A DNA stretch of 51,681 bases from Solirubrobacteraceae bacterium (GTDB taxonomy: Bacteria; Actinomycetota; Thermoleophilia; Solirubrobacterales; Solirubrobacteraceae): positions 1 to 51,681 of the forward strand of contig JAEMSV010000015.1 in assembly GCA_016462625.1 (NCBI GenBank), read 5' to 3'. Numbering within the stretch: position 1 is the first letter of the stretch; the number at the start of each line of letters is the position of its first letter. Under the pieces are notes generated by a model. That model ran no database searches. It was not told where the DNA came from and was given only the letters and a program-made list of their open reading frames with translations. Made by a program: the position numbers and the translations under genes. This document shows, piece by piece, positions 15,106-24,279 of this stretch.

Positions 15106-16219
15106 CGCCGAAGCCCTCGCCGCTCGTGATGCGGCCGACGTCGTTGCTCAATCCGACGATGAAGAGAAAGGCGACGAGCATGATCCCGACGACGCTCGCG
15201 CGCTCCATCACGCGGAGCGGGATCGGCCGGCCGCCGACCTTCTCGGCGAGCGCCCAGAAGATGTGGCCGCCGTCGAGCGGTAGGAACGGGAACAGGTTGA
15301 TGATGCCGAGCGACAGCGAGATGAGCGCGAGCACCGTCAGCGCCTGCACCGCGTCGAACTCCCAGGACTGGCGGGTCGCCTCGTAGGAGCCGACGACGCC
15401 GGAGACCTGCTTGCGTGCCTCGTCGTCGTAGAAGAGCTTCACGATGTTCTCGACGGTCAGGGTCGTGACGTTCCACATCCCCGTCACGCCCAGGTCGGCG
15501 GACTCGACGGCGCTCTGCGGGTCGCGGTCCATGCCGAAGCCGAAGCCGAGGAGGAACCGCTTGGCCGTGGTGTCGTAGCGCGGGGTGATCTCGGCGGTGC
15601 GCTGCTGCCCGTCGCGCTCGTAGACGACCGTGACGGGCTCGGTGGCGACGCAGTCCTGCGTCTTGGCCCCGCCCGCGCATGCGCGGTCGGTGTTGATCGC
15701 CTTGCGGACGGCGGCGGCGCGCTTCTCCAGCTCGGGCACGGGGACCCCGGGGGCGTAGCCGGCGACACCGTCCACGGACAGGATGCGGTCGCCGGGCTGG
15801 AGCACGGCGGCCGCGGGACTGCCCTTCTGGAGGCTCTCGATCTGCGGGGTCGCGTACGGCGTCCCGGCGAAGAAGAAGATGCCCCAGAGGATCACGAAGG
15901 CCAGCACGATGTTCACGGCCGGGCCCGCGCCGATCACGACGATCCGCTTCCAGACCGGCTGCCGGTAGTAGGCGCGATCGACGACGTCCTCGTCGATCTC
16001 CTCCTCCGGATTCATCCCGGTGATCTTCACGTAGCCGCCGAGCGGGATGGCCCCGATGGCGTACTCCGTCTCGCCCCGCTGCCGGCGTGCGACGAGCGGC
16101 GGGAAGAACAGGGCGAAGCGCTCGACGCGCATGCCGACCCACTTCGCCGCGGCGAAGTGCCCGAGCTCGTGCAGGATGATCAGCACCGCGAACCCGAGGA
16201 ACGCAAGGACCCAGCTCAT
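15098..16219 (-). CDS. rseP: Membrane-embedded zinc metalloprotease RseP/site-2 protease
   Basis: A 373-residue intramembrane protease that cleaves anti-sigma factors or signal-peptide remnants. The HELGH zinc motif is at 17-21 inside the first membrane helix, a single PDZ domain lies at about 120-215, and the second catalytic motif LDGGH is at 315-319. Membrane helices lie near 1-20, 95-118, 285-310 and 345-365. The ATG overlaps the dxr stop by 4 nt, so it is coupled to dxr. The 3' end overlaps the convergent oxidase gene by 8 bp. Confidence 0.96.
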   Translation of the reverse strand: MSWVLAFLGFAVLIILHELGHFAAAKWVGMRVERFALFFPPLVARRQRGETEYAIGAIPLGGYVKITGMNPEEEIDEDVVDRAYYRQPVWKRIVVIGAGPAVNIVLAFVILWGIFFFAGTPYATPQIESLQKGSPAAAVLQPGDRILSVDGVAGYAPGVPVPELEKRAAAVRKAINTDRACAGGAKTQDCVATEPVTVVYERDGQQRTAEITPRYDTTAKRFLLGFGFGMDRDPQSAVESADLGVTGMWNVTTLTVENIVKLFYDDEARKQVSGVVGSYEATRQSWEFDAVQALTVLALISLSLGIINLFPFLPLDGGHIFWALAEKVGGRPIPLRVMERASVVGIMLVAFLFIVGLSNDVGRITSGEGFGVR

Positions 16220-17376
16220 GTGGCCGCCACCTGCTCGTCGACGAGGTCGGCGGCGACGGCGCGCGCTTCGCGATCGGCCTCGTACAGCGACTCGAAGGCC
16301 CGGACCGGCTGGGGGTCGAGCTGCTCGAGCGTGCCCTCGACGACCGCGGGGATCCCGAGGAACGAGAGCCGCCCGTTGAGGAACGCGTGCACGGCGACCT
16401 CGTTGGCGGCGTTCAGCACGCACGGCGCGGTGCCTCCGGCGCGGCCGGCCTCGTAGGCCAGGCGCAGGCACGGGAACGCCTCGGCGTCCGGCGGCTCGAA
16501 GGTCAGGCTGCCCAGCTCCGCGAGATCGAGCGGGCGCAGCGGCACGTCGACGCGCTCGGGATGGTGCAGCGCGTAGCTGATCGGAACCCGCATGTCCGGG
16601 TACCCGAGGTGCGCCAGGGATGCCCCGTCGCACAGCTGGATCAGCGAGTGGATGATCGACTGCGGGTGCACGACGACGTCGATCCGGTCGTACGGCGTGC
16701 CGAAGAGGTGATGGGCCTCGATGATCTCCAGGCCCTTGTTCATCAGCGTAGCGGAGTCGATGGTGATCTTGCCGCCCATCGCCCACGTCGGATGCTTGAG
16801 CGCCTGCTCGACCGTGACACCCTCGAGCTCGGCCCGGCTGCGGCCGCGGAACGGACCGCCCGATGCGGTGAGGATCAGCTTGTCGACCGCGCCCGCGCTC
16901 TCTCCGCTGATGAGCTGGTGCAGCGCGCTGTGCTCGCTGTCGACGGGAATGAGCTGCGCGCCGGTGGCCTCGGCGAGCTGCGTGACGAGCTCCCCGCCGA
17001 CGACCAGCGACTCCTTGTTGGCGAGCGCGAGGTCGATGCCCTCGCCGAGCGTCGCGACGGTCGGCCCGAGCCCCGCGCTGCCCACAAGCGCGTTCAGGAC
17101 GAGGTCGGCGCCGGACTCCAGGACGAGCTGCACGAGGCCTTCGGCCCCGGCGAGCACCTCCCCGTCGGTCCAGGCCTCGGCCGCCCGAGCGGCGGCGTCG
17201 GCGTCGGCCAGCGCGATCCGGTCCACGCCGAATGCCCGGGCCTGCTCGATGACCTGCTCCCAGGAGCGCTCAGCACTGAGCCCGACGAGCTCGAGCTCGT
17301 CGGAGCGCTGCACGATGTCGAGGGCCTGGGTGCCGATCGACCCGGTCGACCCCAGGATGAGCAGGCGGCGGGACAC
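16216..17376 (-). CDS. dxr: 1-deoxy-D-xylulose 5-phosphate reductoisomerase
   Basis: A 386-residue NADPH enzyme for the committed step of the MEP pathway. The nucleotide-binding loop GSTGSIGTQALDI is at about 8-20. Active-site segments VDSEHSALHQL, ASGGPFRG and ITIDSATLMNKGLEIIEAHH are all present with the metal-binding Asp and Glu residues. The GTG at 17376 is chosen because it directly precedes the Rossmann strand (SRRLLILGSTG) and has a TTCAAT box 8 nt upstream. It is coupled to rseP by a 4-nt overlap. Confidence 0.97.
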   Translation of the reverse strand: MSRRLLILGSTGSIGTQALDIVQRSDELELVGLSAERSWEQVIEQARAFGVDRIALADADAAARAAEAWTDGEVLAGAEGLVQLVLESGADLVLNALVGSAGLGPTVATLGEGIDLALANKESLVVGGELVTQLAEATGAQLIPVDSEHSALHQLISGESAGAVDKLILTASGGPFRGRSRAELEGVTVEQALKHPTWAMGGKITIDSATLMNKGLEIIEAHHLFGTPYDRIDVVVHPQSIIHSLIQLCDGASLAHLGYPDMRVPISYALHHPERVDVPLRPLDLAELGSLTFEPPDAEAFPCLRLAYEAGRAGGTAPCVLNAANEVAVHAFLNGRLSFLGIPAVVEGTLEQLDPQPVRAFESLYEADREARAVAADLVDEQVAAT

Positions 17377-17384
17377 GACGAAGC

Positions 17385-17390
17385 ATTGAA
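17385..17390 (-). promoter_or_regulatory. Candidate -10 box of dxr (TTCAAT)
   Basis: On the minus strand TTCAAT ends 8 nt before the GTG of dxr. It matches four of six positions of TATAAT. Confidence 0.3.
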
Positions 17391-17412
17391 GCAGGACGGC
17401 CTCAGCGCCAAA

Positions 17413-17418
17413 TAAGCT
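17413..17418 (+). promoter_or_regulatory. Candidate -10 box (TAAGCT) of the carboxylesterase
   Basis: TAAGCT ends 6 nt before the GTG at 17425, a spacing consistent with a leaderless message. It lies 22 bp from the divergent dxr box. Confidence 0.4.
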
Positions 17419-17424
17419 CCAGCG

Positions 17425-18915
17425 GTGCCCGAGCTCGCCGTCGAGACCGCCGCCGGCCCGATCCGCGGCACCGACGACGGCGCGGTCCGCGTGTGGAAGG
17501 GCATCCCCTACGCAACGGCCCGGCGGTGGCGGGCGCCGGAACCCGCCGCGCCATGGTCCGAGCAGCGGGACTGCACCGCCTTCGGCCCAGTCTGCCCCCA
17601 GCCCGCGAACCGCGGGATCGTGTTCGCGGCGAACACCCGACAGGATGAGGACTGCCTGTCGCTGAACGTCTGGGCTTCCCCCACGATCCAGCCCGGTGAC
17701 GCGCGCCCCGTTGTCGTCTGGGTGCACGGCGGCGGATTCGCGCTCGGCGCCGGCAGCCAGCCGCACTTCCACGGCGGCGCCTTCGCCGGCGGCGGCGAGA
17801 TCGTGCTGGTGACCCTGAACTACCGGCTCGGCGCGTTCGGCTTTCTCGACCTGTCCTCCGCGGGCGTCGGGGACACGAACCTCGCGCTCCGCGACGTCCT
17901 CCTCGCGCTCGAATGGGTGCGCGACAGCATCGCGGCCTTCGGCGGCGACCCGCAGAACGTCACCCTCGCCGGCCACTCCGCGGGTGCGGGCCTCGTCACG
18001 GCGCTGCTGGCGACGCCCGCCTCCGCGGGCCTGTTCGCGCGCGCGATCTCCCAGAGCGGGCCGGCCACGTCCGTCTACCCGGCCGATCACGCCGCACGGG
18101 TCGCTGACGCGCTGCAACGCGAGCTGGGCGTCGACGCCGCGCAGCTGCCCAGCGTGGACGCGGATGCCCTCGTGGCGGCGAGCCGTCGGCTGTTCCTGCA
18201 GATCCCCACCGTCCAGCCGGGCACCCTTGCCTTCGCGCCGACGGTCGACGACGACATCCTCCACGAGCACCCGATCACCGCGATGGCCGCGGGCCGGGCG
18301 CACCCGGTGCCGTTGATCCTCGGCAGCACCCGCGACGAGACCGCCCTCATGCGCTTCTCCGACGAGTCCGTCCTCGTGCCGTCCACCCGCGACCAGGTCC
18401 GCGTGATGCTCGCCGCCATGGAGACCGCCGTGCCCGGGCGAGGGCTCCCGAACGAACCCCAGACCGCCACCGCCTACGCGGGCATCCGGCGAGAGGCATC
18501 CCGGCGCGAAGCCGTCGCCTGTGACCTCGCGTTCCGGATGCCGTGCGTGTGGGTCGCCGAGGCGCACTCCGCCCATGCGCCGGTCCACCTGTACCGGTTC
18601 GACTGGGCACCGCGATTCACCCGGCTGACCCGAGGCGCGGGCCACAGCTCGGAGCTGCGCTACCTCTGGGGCGAGATCGAGCACTATCCCCGCGATCCGA
18701 CCTTCAAGCTCGGGGGCCTGCGGACCAGCCGCGCGGTCTCCCGCCGGTTCCGCGGCCGGTGGCATGACTACGCCGCCACCGGCGATCCCGGCTGGCCGGC
18801 CTACGACCGCGCGTCCCGGCAGTCGCTCGTCGCCGACAGCGAGGATCGCGTCGCCGTCGATCTCGACGCCCGGCCCCGAGCGGCATGGGGCGCCGTACCC
18901 CTGACCTTCTGCTGA
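17425..18915 (+). CDS. Type B carboxylesterase
   Basis: A 496-residue alpha/beta-hydrolase of the para-nitrobenzyl esterase family. The oxyanion-hole segment VWVHGGGF is clear, followed by NYRLGAFGFL. The nucleophile is Ser185 in AGHSAGAG, where most family members have GESAG, so the elbow carries His in place of Glu. The other triad members are likely Glu305 (STRDETALM) and His407 (GAGHSSELRY). No signal peptide is visible, so it is cytoplasmic. It is a plus-strand insert between dxr and cdsA in the otherwise minus-strand cluster and converges with the MmcQ/YjbR gene. Confidence 0.93.
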   Translation: MPELAVETAAGPIRGTDDGAVRVWKGIPYATARRWRAPEPAAPWSEQRDCTAFGPVCPQPANRGIVFAANTRQDEDCLSLNVWASPTIQPGDARPVVVWVHGGGFALGAGSQPHFHGGAFAGGGEIVLVTLNYRLGAFGFLDLSSAGVGDTNLALRDVLLALEWVRDSIAAFGGDPQNVTLAGHSAGAGLVTALLATPASAGLFARAISQSGPATSVYPADHAARVADALQRELGVDAAQLPSVDADALVAASRRLFLQIPTVQPGTLAFAPTVDDDILHEHPITAMAAGRAHPVPLILGSTRDETALMRFSDESVLVPSTRDQVRVMLAAMETAVPGRGLPNEPQTATAYAGIRREASRREAVACDLAFRMPCVWVAEAHSAHAPVHLYRFDWAPRFTRLTRGAGHSSELRYLWGEIEHYPRDPTFKLGGLRTSRAVSRRFRGRWHDYAATGDPGWPAYDRASRQSLVADSEDRVAVDLDARPRAAWGAVPLTFC

Positions 18916-18921
18916 CCGGCG

Positions 18922-19308
18922 CTACTGGTCTGCGAGGAACGCGTCGGCCAGGCGCTTGGGCGCCCGGAGCAGCCACGCCTCTTCGATGAGCTCCTCGAGA
19001 TCCGGGACGGCGATGCGCTCGAGCAGCACCAGGATCGCGGCGTAGCCCTCGAAGTGCGGGATCGTGAAGTACACGTCGGGCTCTGAGGCGATGTAGGCCT
19101 GCTTGGCGCCCTCGTGCTCCACGCGCGCGCCGAGGATCGGCCCCTCCGGCGCGGCGTCACCGAGCTGCTTGAGATCGGTCTGCCGCAGCGGCCGCTCCCA
19201 GACGAACATCTTGTCGCGGACCTTCCAGGCCCGGTTTCCCCAGGACGTGCCCTCGCTGGTCTCGGGAAGGGCCAGCGCGATGCGCGCGACGTCCTCCCAC
19301 GAGCTCAC
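18922..19308 (-). CDS. MmcQ/YjbR-family protein
   Basis: A 128-residue protein of the MmcQ/YjbR (DUF419) family, a small double-wing fold thought to bind DNA. Typical segments are SSWEDVARIALALPETSEG at the N terminus, WKVRDKMFVWERP, and the C-terminal ELIEEAWLLRAPKRLADAFL. The GTG at 19308 places the conserved start correctly; the frame is open up to the cdsA stop but the extension has no family similarity. It follows cdsA by 76 nt on the same strand. Its role is unknown. Confidence 0.82.
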   Translation of the reverse strand: MSSWEDVARIALALPETSEGTSWGNRAWKVRDKMFVWERPLRQTDLKQLGDAAPEGPILGARVEHEGAKQAYIASEPDVYFTIPHFEGYAAILVLLERIAVPDLEELIEEAWLLRAPKRLADAFLADQ

Positions 19309-19384
19309 GCGGTACCCCGCGAGAAGGAGCCCCTGGCGAGTTCTCGCAATGGCATCCGAGGCCTCCGGCCGAGCGATGCCACGC

Positions 19385-20209
19385 TCATAGAAGCGTGATC
19401 CACATGTAGTAGCCGACGACCGCGGCGAACAGGACCGCGTCGAGGCGGTCCAGCGCGCCGCCATGCGCGCCGAAGAGCTTTCCGGTGTCCTTCGTCCCCA
19501 CCTGGCGCTTGATGTACGACTCGAACAGATCTCCGAGCGGCGCCGTCACCGCGATGCAGGCACCGAGGATCAGCGCGTCGATCCCGGTGATCCAGTCCTG
19601 GTAGAGCCCCGCGACCCAGACCGCGGTGACCGCGCCGACCATGCCGAGGATGAGGCCCTCGATCGTCTTGTTCGGTGAGATCGACGGCGCCAGCGGGTTG
19701 CGCCCGAACGCCTTGCCGCCGCTGTAGGCGACGCTGTCGCCGACGAACACCCCCGCGAGGATCGTCACGATCGCGGCGACGCCGTGCGGGAGCTCACGCA
19801 GCAGCTGCGCGTGGCCGAGCGCGACGCCGATCCACACCAACCCGAAGATGGTCACGGCCCAGCCGAGGGCCGTCGTATGCACTTGCAGCGCGCCGAAGAA
19901 GAACACCAGCGGGAACGACGCGCACAGCGCGATCATCAGGTAGTAGGTGCTGCGATCGCTGCCGTAGTACGCCGCCAGGATCATCCCGACCAGGCCGATG
20001 AAGCCGGCCAGGCGGACCGGCCCGACCTCGTCGAACATCTGGAACAGCTCGTGGAGGCACGCGATCCCGAGCAGGATCAGCAGCGCCGAGAACGGCAGTC
20101 CGCCGTAGTCGATCAGCAGCACCGCGACGATCAGCGCGGGCACCGCCACGATGATCCGCTGCCACAGCTCGGCACCGTGGCCCTCCATGCGATCGGCCGA
20201 CGACGCCAT
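19385..20209 (-). CDS. cdsA: Phosphatidate cytidylyltransferase
   Basis: A 274-residue integral membrane enzyme that makes CDP-diacylglycerol, the precursor used by PgsA. About eight hydrophobic helices are visible. The family signature S-x-[LIVMF]-KR-x4-KD...HGG-x-DR-x-D is complete: SYIKRQVGTKDTGK followed by AHGGALDRLD near the C terminus. The ATG shares one base with the uppS stop (TGATG), so the two are coupled. It ends the rpsB-to-cdsA run before the YjbR and esterase inserts. Confidence 0.96.
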   Translation of the reverse strand: MASSADRMEGHGAELWQRIIVAVPALIVAVLLIDYGGLPFSALLILLGIACLHELFQMFDEVGPVRLAGFIGLVGMILAAYYGSDRSTYYLMIALCASFPLVFFFGALQVHTTALGWAVTIFGLVWIGVALGHAQLLRELPHGVAAIVTILAGVFVGDSVAYSGGKAFGRNPLAPSISPNKTIEGLILGMVGAVTAVWVAGLYQDWITGIDALILGACIAVTAPLGDLFESYIKRQVGTKDTGKLFGAHGGALDRLDAVLFAAVVGYYMWITLL

Positions 20210-20880
20210 CAGCGGCCGCCGAATCGGCGATGGCGCTCGGCGTACTCGTCGAGCGATGCGCGGAACGCCTCGCGCGTGTAATCCGGCCACAGCTCGTCGG
20301 CGAAGACCAGCTCCGAGTACGCGCCCTGCCAGATCAGGTAGTTCGACAGCCGCTGCTCGCCGCTCGTGCGGATGATGAGGTCCGGGTCGTGCATCTCGGG
20401 CGCGTACAGGAGCGCCTTGAACGCCTCGTCCCCGCCGCCCTCGTACCGCGCCGCTGCGTCGAGGATCTCCGCGCGCCCGCCGTAGTTGAACGCGACGAAC
20501 AGCGTGATGCGATCGTTGCCGGCCGTCGTCTCCTCGGCCCAGTCCATCTTCTCGCGCAGCTCGTCGGCGACCCCGTCGCGCCGCCCGATGAAGCGCATCC
20601 GCACGCCCTCGGCGTCGAGCTCCGGCGTCTCGTGCTCGATCCGCCGGCTGAACATCTCCATGAGGCCCGTGACCTCTTCGACCGGGCGCGACCAGTTCTC
20701 CGTCGAGAACGAATAGACCGTCAGCTCCTCGACGCCGAACTCGACGGCGTCCTTGAGCCGGGCCTTGACCATGTCGGCCCCGGCCTCGTGACCATCGTTG
20801 TGCGGGAGCCCGCGCTGCTGGGCCCACCGCCCGTTCCCGTCGGTGATGATCGCGACGTATCGCGCCGCGGCAGAGGCCAT
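20209..20880 (-). CDS. uppS: Isoprenyl transferase (undecaprenyl diphosphate synthase family)
   Basis: A 223-residue cis-prenyltransferase that extends farnesyl diphosphate with isopentenyl units to give the lipid carrier of wall synthesis. The catalytic DGNGRWAQQRG is near residues 14-24 and the C-terminal RTSGEQRLSNYLIWQ and FADELWPDYT motifs are intact. It is shorter than many actinobacterial homologues (~250-290), the difference being in the N terminus. It overlaps frr by 1 nt and cdsA by 1 nt, so the genes are tightly coupled. Confidence 0.95.
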   Translation of the reverse strand: MASAAARYVAIITDGNGRWAQQRGLPHNDGHEAGADMVKARLKDAVEFGVEELTVYSFSTENWSRPVEEVTGLMEMFSRRIEHETPELDAEGVRMRFIGRRDGVADELREKMDWAEETTAGNDRITLFVAFNYGGRAEILDAAARYEGGGDEAFKALLYAPEMHDPDLIIRTSGEQRLSNYLIWQGAYSELVFADELWPDYTREAFRASLDEYAERHRRFGGR

Positions 20881-21446
20881 CAGACCTCGAGAATCTCGTC
20901 TTCCTTGGCCTTCAGCACCGCGTCGACCTCCGCGATCCTCGCGTCGGTGAGCTTCTGCAGCTCACCCTCCGCGCGATGCTCGTCGTCTGCGCCGACGTCG
21001 CCGCCGTCCTTCAGCTCGCGGAGATCGTGCATGACCTCGCGGCGGACGTTGCGGATCTTGATGCGACCGTCCTCGGCCAGTCGGTGGACGACCTTCACGA
21101 GCTCCTTGCGGCGCTCCTCGGTCATCTCCGGGATCGACAGGCGGATCAGCTTGCCGTCGTTGCTCGGGGTCAGCCCGAGGTCCGAATCGGTGATCGCCTT
21201 CTCGATCGACTTCATCGACGACACGTCGAACGGCTGGATCGTCAGCAGCCGGGCTTCGGCCGCGTGGATCGTCGCCAACTGCTTCAGCGGCGTCGGGGTG
21301 CCGTAGTAGTCCACGAACACGCGGTCCACCAGCGACGGGCTCGCGCGGCCCGCCCGGACCGTCGCGAACTCCTGCGTCGTCGCCGTGACGGCCTTGGCCA
21401 TCCGGTCCGCCGCGTCGGCGATCAGTTCGTCTGTCAGCTCACTCAT
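20880..21446 (-). CDS. frr: Ribosome recycling factor
   Basis: A 188-residue RRF that splits post-termination ribosomes with EF-G. The typical sequence [23 protein letters not shown] occurs near residue 14, and [18 protein letters not shown] marks domain I helix 2. Length is standard. The ATG overlaps the pyrH stop by 4 nt and the stop overlaps the uppS ATG by 1 nt. Confidence 0.97.
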   Translation of the reverse strand: MSELTDELIADAADRMAKAVTATTQEFATVRAGRASPSLVDRVFVDYYGTPTPLKQLATIHAAEARLLTIQPFDVSSMKSIEKAITDSDLGLTPSNDGKLIRLSIPEMTEERRKELVKVVHRLAEDGRIKIRNVRREVMHDLRELKDGGDVGADDEHRAEGELQKLTDARIAEVDAVLKAKEDEILEV

Positions 21447-22165
21447 GTCGTCGCCACCAGGGTCCCCACGCGCTCGCCGGACACTATCCGCTCGATGTTG
21501 CGCTCGTCGTCCATATTGAAGACGTACAGGGGAAGTCGGTTCTCCATGCAGAGGGTCAGGGCGGTGGAGTCCATCACACGCAGCTGACGCTGGATCGCAT
21601 CCATGTGCGTGATCTCCGCGATGAGCGTCGCATCGGGGTCCTTCCGGGGGTCCGCCGTGTAGACGCCCTCGACGCCGTTCTTGGCCATCAGGATGGCCTC
21701 GGCGTGGATCTCCACCGCGCGCAATGCGGCGGCCGTATCCGTGGTGAAGAACGGGTTCCCCGTGCCGGCAGCGAAGATCACGACGCGCTTCTTCTCGAGG
21801 TGGCGCATCGCCCGGCGGCGGATGTACGGCTCGGCGACCTCGCTGATGGTGATCGCGGACTGCACCCGAGTGTGGACGCCTTCCTTCTCCAGCGCGTCCT
21901 GGAACGCCAGCGCGTTCAGCACCGTGGCGAGCATCCCCATGTAGTCGGCGGTCGCGCGGTCCATCCCGGCCGCGGCGCCCTGCATGCCGCGGTAGATGTT
22001 CCCCGCGCCGACGACGATCGCGATCTCGACGCCCTGCGCGTGCACGCGCGCCACCTGGGTGGCGATCGCGCGCAGGCGCTCAGGGTCGGTGCCGTAGTCC
22101 AGCTCGCCCATCAGGGCTTCGCCGGACAGCTTCAGCAGGATTCGCTGAAAGGCGGGTTCGCTCAC
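21443..22165 (-). CDS. pyrH: UMP kinase
   Basis: A 240-residue kinase that phosphorylates UMP to UDP; in bacteria it is a hexamer regulated by GTP and UTP. Motifs seen are [13 protein letters not shown] at the N terminus, [10 protein letters not shown], and [16 protein letters not shown]. The GTG at 22165 is chosen because it overlaps the tsf stop by 4 nt (GTGA). It belongs to the rpsB-tsf-pyrH-frr transcript. Confidence 0.97.
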   Translation of the reverse strand: MSEPAFQRILLKLSGEALMGELDYGTDPERLRAIATQVARVHAQGVEIAIVVGAGNIYRGMQGAAAGMDRATADYMGMLATVLNALAFQDALEKEGVHTRVQSAITISEVAEPYIRRRAMRHLEKKRVVIFAAGTGNPFFTTDTAAALRAVEIHAEAILMAKNGVEGVYTADPRKDPDATLIAEITHMDAIQRQLRVMDSTALTLCMENRLPLYVFNMDDERNIERIVSGERVGTLVATT

Positions 22166-22775
22166 TCGTCGCCAACGGCGAAGCGGACGAAGCGACGGAC
22201 GACGACGTTCTCGCCCGTCTTGGCCGAGAGATCGGCGCGCAGCTGCTCGATGGTGCGGCCGTCGTACTTGTCGGCATTGACGTGCACCTGGTTCAGGAGC
22301 ACGACCTCCTCGAGCCACTTCTTGAGCTTGCCCTCGGCGATCTTCGTCTGAATGTTCTCGGGCTTGCCCTCGGCCGCCGCCTGCTGCTCGTAGACGCGCA
22401 GCTCGGCCGCCTTGGCCTCCTCGTCGACCTCATCCTCGTTGACGTACTTCGCGCCGGGCGACGCCGCGATGTGCAGCGCGATGTCCTTCGCGAACGCCAC
22501 GAAGTCGTCGTTGGTCGCGACGAAGTCGGTGTTGCAGTCGACCTCGACCAGCACGCCGACCTTGCCGGTCGCGTGGATGTAGGCCTGGACGGTGCCCTCG
22601 CTGGTCTCGCGGCCGGCGAGCTTGGCCACCTTGTTGCCGAGCTTGACGCGCAGCAGCTCCACGGCCTTGTCGAGGTCGCCGCCGGTCTCCTGCAGGGCGC
22701 CCTTGCACTCCATCATCCCCGCGCCGGTGCGGTCGCGCAGGGCCTTGACGTCCTTGGCGCTGATCTGGACGGTGC

Positions 22776-22779
<4 letters not shown>
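22162..22779 (-). CDS. tsf: Translation elongation factor Ts
   Basis: A 205-residue nucleotide-exchange factor for EF-Tu. The N-terminal UBA-like domain ([19 protein letters not shown]) and the core [10 protein letters not shown] segment are typical. At 205 residues it belongs to the short class that lacks part of the second core subdomain present in E. coli (283 residues). It overlaps rpsB by 4 nt upstream and pyrH by 4 nt downstream. Confidence 0.97.
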
Positions 22780-24053
<1,274 letters not shown>

Positions 24054-24105
24054 CGTGGTGCAGCTCCCTTGAAAGAGGTGAATGAGGCAAGCCCACCGGC
24101 TGGAG

Positions 24106-24142
24106 CGCGGATCCGATCAGGGGTGATCGGACAGGGTCCGCG
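24106..24142 (-). promoter_or_regulatory. Structured 5' leader of rpsB (two-stage hairpin)
   Basis: In the rpsB leader a perfect 8-bp stem with a 4-nt loop (24112-24119 with 24124-24131) sits inside a 6-bp outer stem (24106-24111 with 24137-24142) with a 5-nt bulge. The ATG is about 53 nt downstream. Ribosomal protein leaders often serve for autoregulation, which is the inferred role here. Confidence 0.45.
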
Positions 24143-24187
24143 TCCTATGTCTGAACCCGGCGGGGTAGAAGAAAAGGACCGTCGGCC

Positions 24188-24193
24188 AGTCTA
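24188..24193 (-). promoter_or_regulatory. Candidate -10 box of the rpsB operon (TAGACT)
   Basis: TAGACT on the minus strand would start RNA near 24181, giving a leader of about 128 nt that includes the hairpin. The -35 region is poor (no TTGACA-like hexamer at 17-18 bp). Confidence 0.3.
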
Positions 24194-24234
24194 GCCGCCT
24201 CGATCGCCTGCCTGCGCCTCACCCGCAGCCGACT

Positions 24235-24264
24235 CGATCCCGGCCGCAGGCGCGGCCGGGATCG
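24235..24264 (-). terminator. Perfect 13-bp hairpin after the RTX protein gene
   Basis: A 13-bp perfect GC-rich stem (24235-24247 with 24252-24264) with a 4-nt loop lies 16 bp beyond the RTX gene stop and just before the rpsB promoter region. No T-run follows on the minus strand; termination is inferred from place and strength. Confidence 0.55.
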
Positions 24265-24279
24265 GCTTTCCCGGAGCGC

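Noticed and set aside
17425..18915. Carboxylesterase insert as a transferred island
   Set aside because: Base composition matches the neighbours, and no repeats, integrase or tRNA flank it.
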